From positions 1 to 25,595 of the IMG/VR virus record IMGVR_UViG_3300028416_000076: 25,595 nucleotides of DNA; one strand, written 5' to 3'. This stretch comes from a virus. Both the position numbers and the translations under genes were made by a program. Under the pieces are notes generated by a model, which saw nothing but the letters and a program-made list of their open reading frames with translations, had not been told where the DNA came from and searched no databases. Positions 8,988 through 16,575 of the stretch are shown here, one piece after another (position 1 is the stretch's first letter; every line of letters starts with the position of its first letter).

Positions 8988-10481
8988 ATGGCAAAACAAA
9001 CAGTTAACATTGGCGTATCAGCCAACGATAATACCGGCGATCCGTTACGCACGGCCTTTGATAAGTTAAATGATAACTTTGATGAAGTATATGCGGCAGG
9101 ACCAGTTGGTACAAACATAACAGTATCAAGTAATACTATTGCATCAACAAATACTAACGGTAACATTGACTTAAATCCAGCAGGTACTGGTAAAGTTTTA
9201 ATTAATGGACCAATGGATGCAAATGGTGTTGTAACATTAAATTCATCAGCAACAATTACAGGTAACATTAAACCAACAGCTAATGTTACATATAATATTG
9301 GTAGCGATACCGAAGCCTATGATGAGATTCACGGTAACGTATTACACGTTGGTAGCTTAATACTACGTGAAGTAGACACACAATTAGAAATTTTCCGTAC
9401 AGATGATTCAACAAACGCTATTTTATCAGGTAATTCAACAACAGCAGGTTCTGTATTAAATAACGGTAATACAGTTGTTGCATTAACTCAAGATGGTCCA
9501 ATTACTTTCTTTGCTGGCACATATGCATCTGGCACACCAAACACAGTTATTAACAGCGGAAACATTACAACTCCGGCAGTTGTAGCAACTGGCAACGTAA
9601 CAGGCGGCAATATTGTTACTGCTGGTAAAATTACAGACGGTGCACTAATATCAGATTCAGGAACAGTTACAGGTGTAGTAGCACTTACAGCAAGTGGTGC
9701 AGTTACAGGTGGCTCACTAACTGATGGAACAGCAACACTAACAAGTGGAGCATTATCGAGTGCTACAACAGTTACAGCAAGTGGTGCAGTTACAGGTGGA
9801 TCATTAACAGACGGCACAGCAACATTAACAAGTGGTGCAATAACAGGTGCAACAGATATAACAGCAAGTGGTACAGTTACTGGCGCAACACTAGCAGGAA
9901 CATTATCAACTGCGGCACAAACAAACATAACATCAGTAGGTACACTATCAGCATTGACTGTAACAGGTAACGTTGATACAGCGGCAGTAGAATTTGGATC
10001 AACAGGTATTCAAGAAAGAGCTACATATGAAATGTTCCATTATCTAACTGCAGACGGTAGTGCTATTTCAGCAACTCCAACAGACGCTTTTGGTGTCTCA
10101 CCAAACTTAGATGCTGGAAAGTTTTACGAATTCTTTATACAATTAAGATTTAGTAACAGTTCAACAGGTAATCCAGTGTTTGAATTTAATGATGTATCAG
10201 GTGACTTACACGAATTTGACTGTCAGCTTACAACTGGTATTGCTGGTGGCGCTGTTGGTGCTGATACTAAAGTCTTTGATAATGCAGGCGACACTTTAGT
10301 TAGTTCAACATTGAATGCCGCAGATACATATGTTGCTACATACTTTGGCTCATGTAGACCAAACTCAGGTGGTAGATTAGATATTCAAATAAGTGTAGAT
10401 GCAGGAACAGTTACTCCTTTAGCAGGCAGTAGCTTTAGATTTACAGAAAGAACAGCGGCATCCTTTGGAGATGTAGCTTAA
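8988..10481 (+). CDS. tail-fibre-like structural protein, 497 aa
   Basis: The start has GAGGA (8973-8977) upstream. The N-terminus (MAKQTVNIGVSANDNTGDPL, then TAFDKLNDNFDEVY) is a module recognised at the head of many marine T4-like structural proteins and is probably a virion-attachment segment. The middle (residues about 200-315) is made of the same LTDGT beta repeat as the giant fibre, with two good copies at 9711 and 9798. Residues about 320-497 form a non-repetitive C-terminal domain (ATYEMFHYLTADGSAI, FYEFFIQLRFSN, TYVATYFGSCRPNSGGRLD) that looks like a folded beta tip. It forms its own late unit with promoter and is probably a second fibre sharing its shaft with the first. The receptor is unknown. 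No terminator follows, and the next gene begins 17 bases on. Confidence 0.75.
   Translation: MAKQTVNIGVSANDNTGDPLRTAFDKLNDNFDEVYAAGPVGTNITVSSNTIASTNTNGNIDLNPAGTGKVLINGPMDANGVVTLNSSATITGNIKPTANVTYNIGSDTEAYDEIHGNVLHVGSLILREVDTQLEIFRTDDSTNAILSGNSTTAGSVLNNGNTVVALTQDGPITFFAGTYASGTPNTVINSGNITTPAVVATGNVTGGNIVTAGKITDGALISDSGTVTGVVALTASGAVTGGSLTDGTATLTSGALSSATTVTASGAVTGGSLTDGTATLTSGAITGATDITASGTVTGATLAGTLSTAAQTNITSVGTLSALTVTGNVDTAAVEFGSTGIQERATYEMFHYLTADGSAISATPTDAFGVSPNLDAGKFYEFFIQLRFSNSSTGNPVFEFNDVSGDLHEFDCQLTTGIAGGAVGADTKVFDNAGDTLVSSTLNAADTYVATYFGSCRPNSGGRLDIQISVDAGTVTPLAGSSFRFTERTAASFGDVA
9711..9870 (+). repeat. two LTDGT repeats shared with the upstream fibre gene
   Basis: Copies begin at 9711 and 9798, 87 bases apart, the same period as the tandem copies in the giant fibre at 5462-5636. 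Both read G-S-L-T-D-G-T-A-T-L-T-S-G-A. Confidence 0.85.
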
Positions 10482-10497
10482 TTAAAAAGGGGTTAGT

Positions 10498-11457
10498 ATG
10501 GCATTAACCAGGCCTAGAGCCCATCAGTTATCCGGCGTAAGTGCTAAATCAGCCGTTCGGATACTTAGCAGTTCAAACGTAACTCTCAGCGGTGGCACTC
10601 CAGCTACCGTTGATGGAGTTAGTCTTACTATTGACGATCGTATATTAGTCACAGGTCAAACATCAGCTTCAGAAAACGGATTATATAGATGTACAGTTGT
10701 AGGATCAGGCTCTAATGGTACCTGGATACGTAGTCGTGACGGTAGTCATCAAGGAACTATTGTAGCTGGTATGACCTGTATGGTTACAGAAGGTTCAACA
10801 TATGCTGACACCCTTTGGAAATTAACCACTGACGGTGTAATAACAATTGATTCAACAGCATTAACATTTGAACAGCATTCATCCATTGATAGCAGTTCAG
10901 TGGATGCTCTAGCAGACGTTACACTTACATCAACAGCAACAAACGATTTATTACAGTATAATGGCTCACAATGGGTCAATAGTTCGTCAATAGATATATC
11001 TGGTGATATTACCGTGTCGGGTGATTTGGATATAGATGATGCTGATTCAGTGTTTTTACACGGTGACACAGGTTTTGTTAATAAAAGATATGTATTATAC
11101 GGAACAACTACAGACGACTCAGTTACTGAAATATTTGTAGGTGGAACAACAGATTCAAGAGTTTCTATTAGCACTGACACAACAATGTTTTATACAGTAG
11201 ATATTGTAGCTAGAAGAACAGATGCCACAGGCGAATCAGCAGGTTGGCAGTTAAAAGGTGTAGCAGATAATTTTTCAGGAACAACAGCAGACGTGGGCAC
11301 AGTTTACGAAGTTGCTGTTGCTCGTGATGACATTGACTGGACTGTTGATGCTTTAGCAGGTGATACTGAAGATGCAGTTGTTGTTACTTGTCAAGGAGCC
11401 ACAGGCAAGACAATTAAATGGATGGCAGTGGTAAAAACAATGGAGATTACTAACTAA
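10498..11457 (+). CDS. tail-fibre/appendage protein, 319 aa
   Basis: AAAAGGGG just upstream serves the ATG. Residues about 15-130 match a common phage tail-fibre domain: VRILSSSNVTLSGGTPATVD, then DDRILVTGQTSASENGLY, W-I-R-S-R-D, GMTCMVTEGSTYADTLWKL and TIDSTALTFEQ. Residues about 145-165 carry a Y-N-G-S-Q-W module like those in the neighbouring structural genes. The C-terminal half (about 195-319) is a separate beta domain with TVDIVARRTDATGESAGWQL and ATGKTIKWMAVVKTMEITN. That ending resembles appendage proteins seen in other phages, but I cannot name it. It follows the 497-aa gene with no promoter or terminator between and overlaps the next gene by one base (TAATG). Confidence 0.7.
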   Translation: MALTRPRAHQLSGVSAKSAVRILSSSNVTLSGGTPATVDGVSLTIDDRILVTGQTSASENGLYRCTVVGSGSNGTWIRSRDGSHQGTIVAGMTCMVTEGSTYADTLWKLTTDGVITIDSTALTFEQHSSIDSSSVDALADVTLTSTATNDLLQYNGSQWVNSSSIDISGDITVSGDLDIDDADSVFLHGDTGFVNKRYVLYGTTTDDSVTEIFVGGTTDSRVSISTDTTMFYTVDIVARRTDATGESAGWQLKGVADNFSGTTADVGTVYEVAVARDDIDWTVDALAGDTEDAVVVTCQGATGKTIKWMAVVKTMEITN

Positions 11458-11867
11458 TGGCTTGGTTCACATCATATTCGAGACGTTCACGAGGATTCAG
11501 ATTTGATAACGTTTTTAAAACATTTGCATTAGGCGGAACAACTGTTGCTGATGCTTCTAGTACAACTCACTTTGATGGTGTGGATAATCAGGATTTAGGT
11601 TTAATTACCGACAGGAGTACTAGTGAAGAAGACTTAGGACTAGTAACAGATACACCAGCTACAGCAACATATAATTTAGGTGTTTTTGCTACAGCAATTA
11701 CAGCTAGCCAACTAAGCATTCCAGCATACACAGTTAGTACAGTGCCAACTGCTACTAGTGCAGTAGCACAAATTATATATGTTAGTGACGAAACTAACGG
11801 GGCTACTTTAGCGTTTAGTGATGGAACTAATTGGCGACGAGTTCAAGATCTTGCAATAATCAGTTAG
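11457..11867 (+). CDS. small tail-appendage protein, 136 aa
   Basis: It begins on the ATG overlapping the preceding stop. The N-terminus is basic and aromatic (MAWFTSYSRRSRGFRFDNVF). The middle holds a short repeat, DLGLITD then DLGLVTD, followed by YNLGVF. The C-terminal third has the fibre ending seen widely in phages: VPTATSAVAQIIYVSDETNG, then LAFSDGTNWRRVQD. It is probably a minor structural subunit attached with the preceding protein. The biochemical role is not known. Confidence 0.65.
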   Translation: MAWFTSYSRRSRGFRFDNVFKTFALGGTTVADASSTTHFDGVDNQDLGLITDRSTSEEDLGLVTDTPATATYNLGVFATAITASQLSIPAYTVSTVPTATSAVAQIIYVSDETNGATLAFSDGTNWRRVQDLAIIS

Positions 11868-11868
11868 T

Positions 11869-11876
11869 GATAAATA
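11869..11876 (+). promoter_or_regulatory. T4-type late promoter (GATAAATA)
   Basis: GATAAATACT begins two bases after the preceding stop and lies 24 bases before the GTG start at 11901. It shares the GATAAATACT decamer with the box before gp13, and GATAAATACT also opens the gp19 promoter region. Confidence 0.75.
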
Positions 11877-11900
11877 CTAATATAATAAAGGAATTCAAAC

Positions 11901-12530
11901 GTGGCAAAACAAGTACAATTTAGAAGAGGAACAACAGCACAGAATAACTCGTTTACTGGTGCAGTAGGAGAACTTACTGTAGACACTGATCGCGATGTGG
12001 TTCGTATACACGATGGTTCCACAGCTGGCGGCTTTGAAATTCCAGGATACACTGTATATGCTGATGTGTTAAATGGTCAAAGTGATGGCACAGGCAATAT
12101 TGGTAATTCTACTGTAGGATTTAATACAGTTCATGCTAAATCAACATCAGCACAATACGCTGACGTTGCTGAGCGTTACACCACTGACAAAACTTATGAA
12201 CCAGGTACTGTCGTTGTTATTGGCGGCGATAGTGAAGCAACTGAATGTACAAAATCAAACGATCATGCAGTACTAGGTATTATTTCAACAGACCCTGCTG
12301 TTAAAATGAACCAATCAATTGACGGACAAGACATTGCTCTATTAGGTCGTGTTCCATGTAAAGTTGTTGGTCAAGTCAACAGAGGTGATCTATTAGTAAC
12401 AAGTGCAACACCAGGACATGCAGAAGCACGCAACGGTGAATATGTTCCTGGATCAATTATTGGTAAAGCACTTGAAGCAAAGAACACGGACGACGCAGGA
12501 ACTGTCGAAGTAGCGGTAGGCAGACTCTAA
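11901..12530 (+). CDS. tail-appendage protein with Mtd-N-like start and shared C-terminal domain, 209 aa
   Basis: It has a GTG start, supported by AAGGA at 11888-11892 and by the absence of a nearby in-frame ATG. Residues 1-50 (MAKQVQFRRGTTAQNNSFTG, then GELTVDTD and VRIHDGSTAGGFEIP) match the small N-terminal domain first described in the Bordetella phage tropism determinant Mtd and common in phage fibres. Residues about 80-209 (TSAQYADVAERY, YEPGTVVVIGGDSEATEC, VLGIISTDPAVKMN, GRVPCKVVGQVNRGDLLV, SIIGKALEAK) repeat the C-terminal domain of the giant fibre at 4328-8863 with clear similarity. The two therefore probably fold or assemble in the same way. There is no reverse transcriptase or variable-repeat pair nearby, so no diversity-generating system is implied. 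Ends one base before the next ATG. Confidence 0.75.
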   Translation: MAKQVQFRRGTTAQNNSFTGAVGELTVDTDRDVVRIHDGSTAGGFEIPGYTVYADVLNGQSDGTGNIGNSTVGFNTVHAKSTSAQYADVAERYTTDKTYEPGTVVVIGGDSEATECTKSNDHAVLGIISTDPAVKMNQSIDGQDIALLGRVPCKVVGQVNRGDLLVTSATPGHAEARNGEYVPGSIIGKALEAKNTDDAGTVEVAVGRL

Positions 12531-12531
12531 C

Positions 12532-13254
12532 ATGCAAGAAATTTACCGTAAAGATTATGACGGTGAATATGTTGTCCTTAATACCATTATCAAAGACGGC
12601 AATCGCCAAACTGAAAAAGAGTGGATTGATAATCCAATCAAAAATCAACACATATCAGGTAGAGCCGCTATTATGGCTAGTGGTGAAAGTCGATTAGCAT
12701 ATGATGTTACAAGATTAGAAAAGCACAGAGGCGGACTACTAGGTCGTCAAAAACTTCAAACATACGGCACAGGCCAACTGCATAATGAAATGCAGTTAGA
12801 TTTCTTTATTACTTTCGACGACACAAAGTTACAAGAGTGTATTGACAGCGGATACACACAGCGTTGTACAGTATACACATCAGCAAAAAACTGCATAAAA
12901 TATCCTGGGGAATTCTTTTTAATGCCGCAATCAATGCGTGGCAGAACTGCATTAGTAGCAACTTGGCTAGCATGTTTTGACGGACATAAAGAAATATTTT
13001 TATTAGGATTTGATAATCAGATGAGCCCAAATTATAATAATAATGTTTATGTTTCTCAAGATGATCCAGATAAACATCGTACTATAGAAGATCATAAGAT
13101 GAGACAACAAATGCACAAGCTAATGACAACTTACCCAGGTGTTGATTTTTATCACGTTAGCAATGATATGCCAGTTCCTAGTACTTGGAGAGATTGTCCA
13201 AACTTTAGTAGAATGTCTTACCAAGAGTGGGTAAGCTACTGTGATGTTCAGTAA
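12532..13254 (+). CDS. possible DUF115/glycosyltransferase-like protein, 240 aa
   Basis: It follows the previous stop by one base. It is unlike its structural neighbours: mixed alpha/beta composition, rich in Asp, His, Cys and Met, with no low-complexity repeats. Residues about 40-55 (GRAAIMASGESR) look like the Gly/Ser-rich nucleotide-binding loop at the start of DUF115/Maf-type and sialyltransferase-like folds. Later come LDFFITFDD and, near residues 140-165, ALVATWLACFDGHKEIFLLGFDN (quoted in part: HKEIFLLGFDN), the strand-plus-LGFD signature of that group. From this I infer a sugar-transfer or related enzyme, perhaps acting on the fibres beside it, but the match is by motif only. Its stop abuts that of the convergent Nudix gene with no gap (TAATTA). 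Confidence 0.45.
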   Translation: MQEIYRKDYDGEYVVLNTIIKDGNRQTEKEWIDNPIKNQHISGRAAIMASGESRLAYDVTRLEKHRGGLLGRQKLQTYGTGQLHNEMQLDFFITFDDTKLQECIDSGYTQRCTVYTSAKNCIKYPGEFFLMPQSMRGRTALVATWLACFDGHKEIFLLGFDNQMSPNYNNNVYVSQDDPDKHRTIEDHKMRQQMHKLMTTYPGVDFYHVSNDMPVPSTWRDCPNFSRMSYQEWVSYCDVQ

Positions 13255-13683
13255 TTAAATAGTTAGTTCTATTGTTTTAATTTTTTCTTTTATTTCATCA
13301 ACATTAATTGTGGCAAAGAACCCAGGATGTAACGGTTTGGGTATTTCACCTGAGTTTACCCAAGCATACCCTAAATGTTCATGATTCAATGTTGGTACAA
13401 ATTCTTTAGAAAGTACTCCAAAGAATGTATGATAAACAAACTTATTGTCTGCTGATGTGAAATGTTCTATAGGAATAAGTTTAATAACATCAGGATATTT
13501 GCCTAGTTCTTCTTCGCACTCACGTTGCATTGCATCTAATAGACTTTCGCCAAGTTCAACCTTGCCGCCAGGCAGTCCCCAACTTCCTGGATGCTTTGGA
13601 TCATTTCTTAAAAGATAAAGATATCTGTTAGTTGCTTGGCTATACAACCAAACACCAACAGCATTTATAGGACTAGACTCCAT
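13255..13683 (-). CDS. Nudix hydrolase, 142 aa
   Basis: Nudix enzymes hydrolyse nucleoside diphosphates linked to another group. The Nudix box is clear: GGKVELGE, seven residues, then RECEEELG, matching G-x5-E-x7-R-E-U-x-E-E-x-G, with all metal-binding glutamates present. The residue after the last glycine is Lys rather than hydrophobic. The preceding strand (YLYLLRNDPKHPGSWGLPGG) is typical of marine-phage Nudix proteins. The substrate cannot be told; T4 has a Nudix enzyme (NudE) acting on Ap3A, ADP-ribose and NADH. It is last in the minus-strand gp14-gp15 block, with its start overlapping the end of gp15 by 19 bases, so it should be made late with neck proteins, an unusual time for a nucleotide-pool enzyme. 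Confidence 0.88.
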   Translation of the reverse strand: MESSPINAVGVWLYSQATNRYLYLLRNDPKHPGSWGLPGGKVELGESLLDAMQRECEEELGKYPDVIKLIPIEHFTSADNKFVYHTFFGVLSKEFVPTLNHEHLGYAWVNSGEIPKPLHPGFFATINVDEIKEKIKTIELTI

Positions 13684-15044
13684 TCGCCACCTTCGTATAA
13701 ACCTTGATAACTTTTAGTCCAAGTAGTTCCGTCCCATTTAAACTGAACACTTGTTGTTAGGTTAGTTACATATTGCGTAGTAGAAGTTGCACTAGCATCA
13801 GTTGATACTGTCCAATTAGAACCATCATATTCAATGATATCATTTTTTGAAGCAACTAGACTACCCCAAGCATCTGAGGCATCTGTGTTATCACTATCAC
13901 CTATTGCATTTAGTAATAGATAACGTTGACCACTTGCCGCGACCGCCAACCCATCACCTGGGCCACTAGTCAGTGGATCAATAACTGCGGTTACTGCTGT
14001 TAAGGTGTTTGTAGGAATAGTATCTTCATCAACCGTAAATAGCAAGTAATGATCATCTGCTGGATGATATGCTACAGTACCAACAACTTCTGCTGTCGTT
14101 CCTGGAATAGTTAATCTAATTTGAGTAATACCTGCACGCAATTCTCCGTACACATCTACTAGACTTTTCCAAAAAATACTACTTGGTTGTCCTTGTGCAG
14201 GATCCAGTGTTCCTTCGTTTGATTCAACTTGATTATGTTCTAATAATTGTAGTTGATTACCTATTAGCACAGTTTGATATCCAAACGGTGTAATCTTTTG
14301 TCTTGTGCCTAACAGTAAGTCATCATTGACTAGTGCTTCTTTAGCATCACCGTTAGCATCAAATACTGATGCAATAATCTTATGCACAGCACCCATTTTA
14401 GTAACTCTTGCTGGAGGACTAATCCATATAGGTAAGCTAAATGTTAATGTACTGATGTCAATATTTGTGTCTTGCCCCATTGGAATTGATCTTGATGACC
14501 AGTTAGTATTGTTTAATTCTACAACACTCAATGAAGTCCAGTCAACATAGTTATCAGTTGATTGTATTTCTAAACTTGGATTAAACAGAGTCAATACTTG
14601 TTCTAATATCTGTAATTTCATTGTAGTGTTTGTAGTCCATATATCTAAATTAAGTGTTAAGTTATATGGTACTGGCATTAGTCTTTCTACTGTAAACGCA
14701 TTGCCTTGTGTCTGTTCGTATGTCTGTGTTTCATCGTCCCAGGTACGTTGCCTAAATACTTTTTTATCTACAAAGTTAGGTTCTTGCATTCTATCTCTAG
14801 CATAGTCTAAACTAGTGATATGAAATGTCATCAATGGTGAGTTAGGTATTTTGTTAGCTGAATTATCTGCCATAATAACTGAAGCCTGTTTCGAACTATC
14901 ACCGTAACGAATAGGCACTCTAGTATATGTTGGCTGACCGCTATCATTTCTGCCATACTCAACTTGAAAGTTTGAAAAAATTCTTGTGAACTGTAATAAG
15001 AAGCGTCTTATTTGTTCATCATAAAAGAAACTTTGTAAAGCCAT
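13665..15044 (-). CDS. 15: gp15-like tail sheath terminator/stabiliser, 459 aa
   Basis: T4 gp15 caps the finished tail tube and sheath and joins the tail to the head. The N-terminal 50 residues align with T4 gp15 as I recall it: F-F-Y-x5-R-R-F, then IFSNFQVEYGR and VPIRYGDSSKQ, followed by LMTFHITSLDYAR. A middle part (VPYNLTLNLDIWTTN, ILEQVLTLFNPSLEIQ, then LPIWISPPARV) also follows the family. T4 gp15 has 272 residues; this protein has nearly 190 more. The extension (residues about 275-459) carries two Y/W-x-DG-x-W modules, at about 401-414 (IIEYDGSNWTVS) and 433-445 (VQFKWDGTTWTKS), of the type found in the fibres. The start overlaps the gp14 stop by one base (TAATG on the minus strand). 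Confidence 0.82.
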   Translation of the reverse strand: MALQSFFYDEQIRRFLLQFTRIFSNFQVEYGRNDSGQPTYTRVPIRYGDSSKQASVIMADNSANKIPNSPLMTFHITSLDYARDRMQEPNFVDKKVFRQRTWDDETQTYEQTQGNAFTVERLMPVPYNLTLNLDIWTTNTTMKLQILEQVLTLFNPSLEIQSTDNYVDWTSLSVVELNNTNWSSRSIPMGQDTNIDISTLTFSLPIWISPPARVTKMGAVHKIIASVFDANGDAKEALVNDDLLLGTRQKITPFGYQTVLIGNQLQLLEHNQVESNEGTLDPAQGQPSSIFWKSLVDVYGELRAGITQIRLTIPGTTAEVVGTVAYHPADDHYLLFTVDEDTIPTNTLTAVTAVIDPLTSGPGDGLAVAASGQRYLLLNAIGDSDNTDASDAWGSLVASKNDIIEYDGSNWTVSTDASATSTTQYVTNLTTSVQFKWDGTTWTKSYQGLYEGGEWSLVL

Positions 15045-16204
15045 TAGTTATCCTTTGTAGGCTTGAGCAAGTCACTAAGTGATTGACGACTTGAAATATT
15101 GCCTCTGTCTGTTGTTGTAATTGTTTCAGAATTATTAACAAATCCACTGCGTTGTGTTTTATTATCACTACCTGGAGTAAGATCTGTTCTCACGCCATCT
15201 TCTACTTTAACCCAACGAGCTCCGTCATAACGGAATAATCTATTTGGAAAGTAATCTAATCTTAGTGCATAATCACCTTCTGCTGGACTGCCTGGAAAAG
15301 AAACTCCGCTAGTCACAGGTTTACCATTTGGAGGTATGTTATTGCCTGTTAAGTAACCTACTAGGTAACCATCTGCTTGTGCTGACACACCTGGTGTTTC
15401 TGTACTATCGCCATCAGCAACATCTTCATGATTGATTGGTTCATCGTTTTTAGTAGGAACAACATAGAATCCTGCATTGTCGTAACCACTTGATGGAACT
15501 TCAACTTCAGCTTGTTGTAATATTTGATCATTAATTTCTAAATTCTTTTTCTTTTGACTTACAAAGTCTTCAATGGTACCAGCTGATGGATTATCCTCAT
15601 CCATTGGCTTGTTAAGTATATCATTGTATTCTTGACTTGCTGTAAGAGGTGTTAGTTTAACACGCCATAAGTGTGGTAACCATGTTTGTGAGAAACCTTC
15701 TGATGCAAAACTTGCATCTTGCACTACATAATATCTTGGTAATGCCTTAGGACCCGAATCGTCTAACGGATGATAATCTTTTAAATTAGGAAACTCAATA
15801 ACATCACCAGCCATAAGTTTACGACCTAGTGTATCGATCATATCATTATAATGGAATGTTACAAATACTGTGTCGCCATTTAAGAATAATCCAAACTGTG
15901 TTAGATCAAAGTCAATATCTTGTGCATTATAGACACCACGCATGATGTATATGCTATCATCATATTCACGATCTCTATTTTCTAAGAATAAAACATCTTC
16001 AATGAACAAGGGATTTGATTCATCATAGACAGGTCTAGTTGCATCACCAGTATCTCTGTCTGCAGAATCTCCTACTGTTTTTGGTCCTAGATATTTGTGA
16101 ACGTACATATCCATACCACCAACAGTATACATTTCTCGGATAGTGTTATCTAAGAACTTGTAATCGTTTGTTTTATTTGGTCTGTATAAACTTAGTCTTG
16201 GCAT
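15044..16204 (-). CDS. 14: gp14-like neck protein, 386 aa
   Basis: Gp14 forms the neck with gp13, closing the filled head for tail joining. It starts MPRLSLYRPNKTNDYKFLDN, then REMYTVGGMDMYVHKYLG. Further on it has ESNPLFIEDVLFLEN, DLTQFGLFLNGDTVFVTFHY, GDVIEFPNLKDYHPL and YYVVQDASFASEGFSQTW, the order seen in cyanophage gp14 proteins. The neck core takes about 200 residues; the C-terminal 185 residues are an extension with a Gln/Glu/Lys-rich linker, a low-complexity stretch and one FPGSPAEGDYALRL...YDGARWVKV module (residues about 303-336). AGGA lies 6 bases before the ATG and a GATAAATA box lies 20 bases before it. First gene of the inverted gp14-gp15-Nudix block. Assigned from remembered family patterns; gp15 next to it supports it. 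Confidence 0.75.
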   Translation of the reverse strand: MPRLSLYRPNKTNDYKFLDNTIREMYTVGGMDMYVHKYLGPKTVGDSADRDTGDATRPVYDESNPLFIEDVLFLENRDREYDDSIYIMRGVYNAQDIDFDLTQFGLFLNGDTVFVTFHYNDMIDTLGRKLMAGDVIEFPNLKDYHPLDDSGPKALPRYYVVQDASFASEGFSQTWLPHLWRVKLTPLTASQEYNDILNKPMDEDNPSAGTIEDFVSQKKKNLEINDQILQQAEVEVPSSGYDNAGFYVVPTKNDEPINHEDVADGDSTETPGVSAQADGYLVGYLTGNNIPPNGKPVTSGVSFPGSPAEGDYALRLDYFPNRLFRYDGARWVKVEDGVRTDLTPGSDNKTQRSGFVNNSETITTTDRGNISSRQSLSDLLKPTKDN

Positions 16205-16224
16205 TTCTATTTCCTATTTTGTAT

Positions 16225-16232
16225 TATTTATC
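16225..16232 (-). promoter_or_regulatory. T4-type late promoter for gp14-gp15-Nudix, minus strand
   Basis: On the minus strand the sequence reads GATAAATA and lies 20 bases before the gp14 ATG, with AGGAA at 16211-16215 in between. It stands back to back with the sigma70 promoter of the plus strand at 16246. Confidence 0.8.
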
Positions 16233-16245
16233 GTCTTTGTCTGCA

Positions 16246-16274
16246 TTGACAATATATCCAAAAGAATATATAAT
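16246..16274 (+). promoter_or_regulatory. consensus sigma70 promoter (TTGACA-17-TATAAT)
   Basis: A perfect -35 TTGACA (16246-16251), a 17-base spacer and a perfect -10 TATAAT (16269-16274). Transcription should start near 16281, about 30 bases before the ATG at 16312. It is the early/host-polymerase type, in contrast to the late boxes around it. Confidence 0.85.
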
Positions 16275-16311
16275 AGCTTTACTTTTATAAAATTTTCTAT
16301 ATAGTTAGCAA

Positions 16312-16575
16312 ATGGATAAAATACATTCATCAGTTGATTGGCAAGCACTAAGAAACCATTTAGAGCAAAAAATCAGCCATTTAGACTATAAAATTCAAAA
16401 AGACTTATATATAATGTTTAAAAATACAGATATATTAGTAAATGAATTAAGTATACAAGAAGTTGAATGTCGTAGACTGCATAAGCCTACAAGAAAATTT
16501 TTAACTAAGTTAGAAGAAACAAATACAATGATAGCAGATATAAACAAGATGATAACCATGGGAGCATTACTTTGA
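16312..16575 (+). CDS. small helical protein of unknown function, 87 aa
   Basis: Not recognised. It is almost wholly alpha-helical in composition, with heptad-like spacing of Leu/Ile (WQALRNHLEQKISHLDYKIQ, then FLTKLEETNTMIADINKMI), so a coiled coil or helical bundle is likely. It has no Cys pairs, membrane segment or signal peptide. No clear Shine-Dalgarno precedes its ATG, but a consensus sigma70 promoter lies about 30 bases upstream. It overlaps the next gene by four bases (TTGA), so the two are probably coupled and may work together. Confidence 0.7.
   Translation: MDKIHSSVDWQALRNHLEQKISHLDYKIQKDLYIMFKNTDILVNELSIQEVECRRLHKPTRKFLTKLEETNTMIADINKMITMGALL

Noticed and set aside
11901-12530. 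A diversity-generating retroelement, because of the Mtd-N-like domain
   Set aside because: No reverse transcriptase, template repeat or adenine-biased variable repeat was seen; the N-terminal domain is common in ordinary phage fibres.
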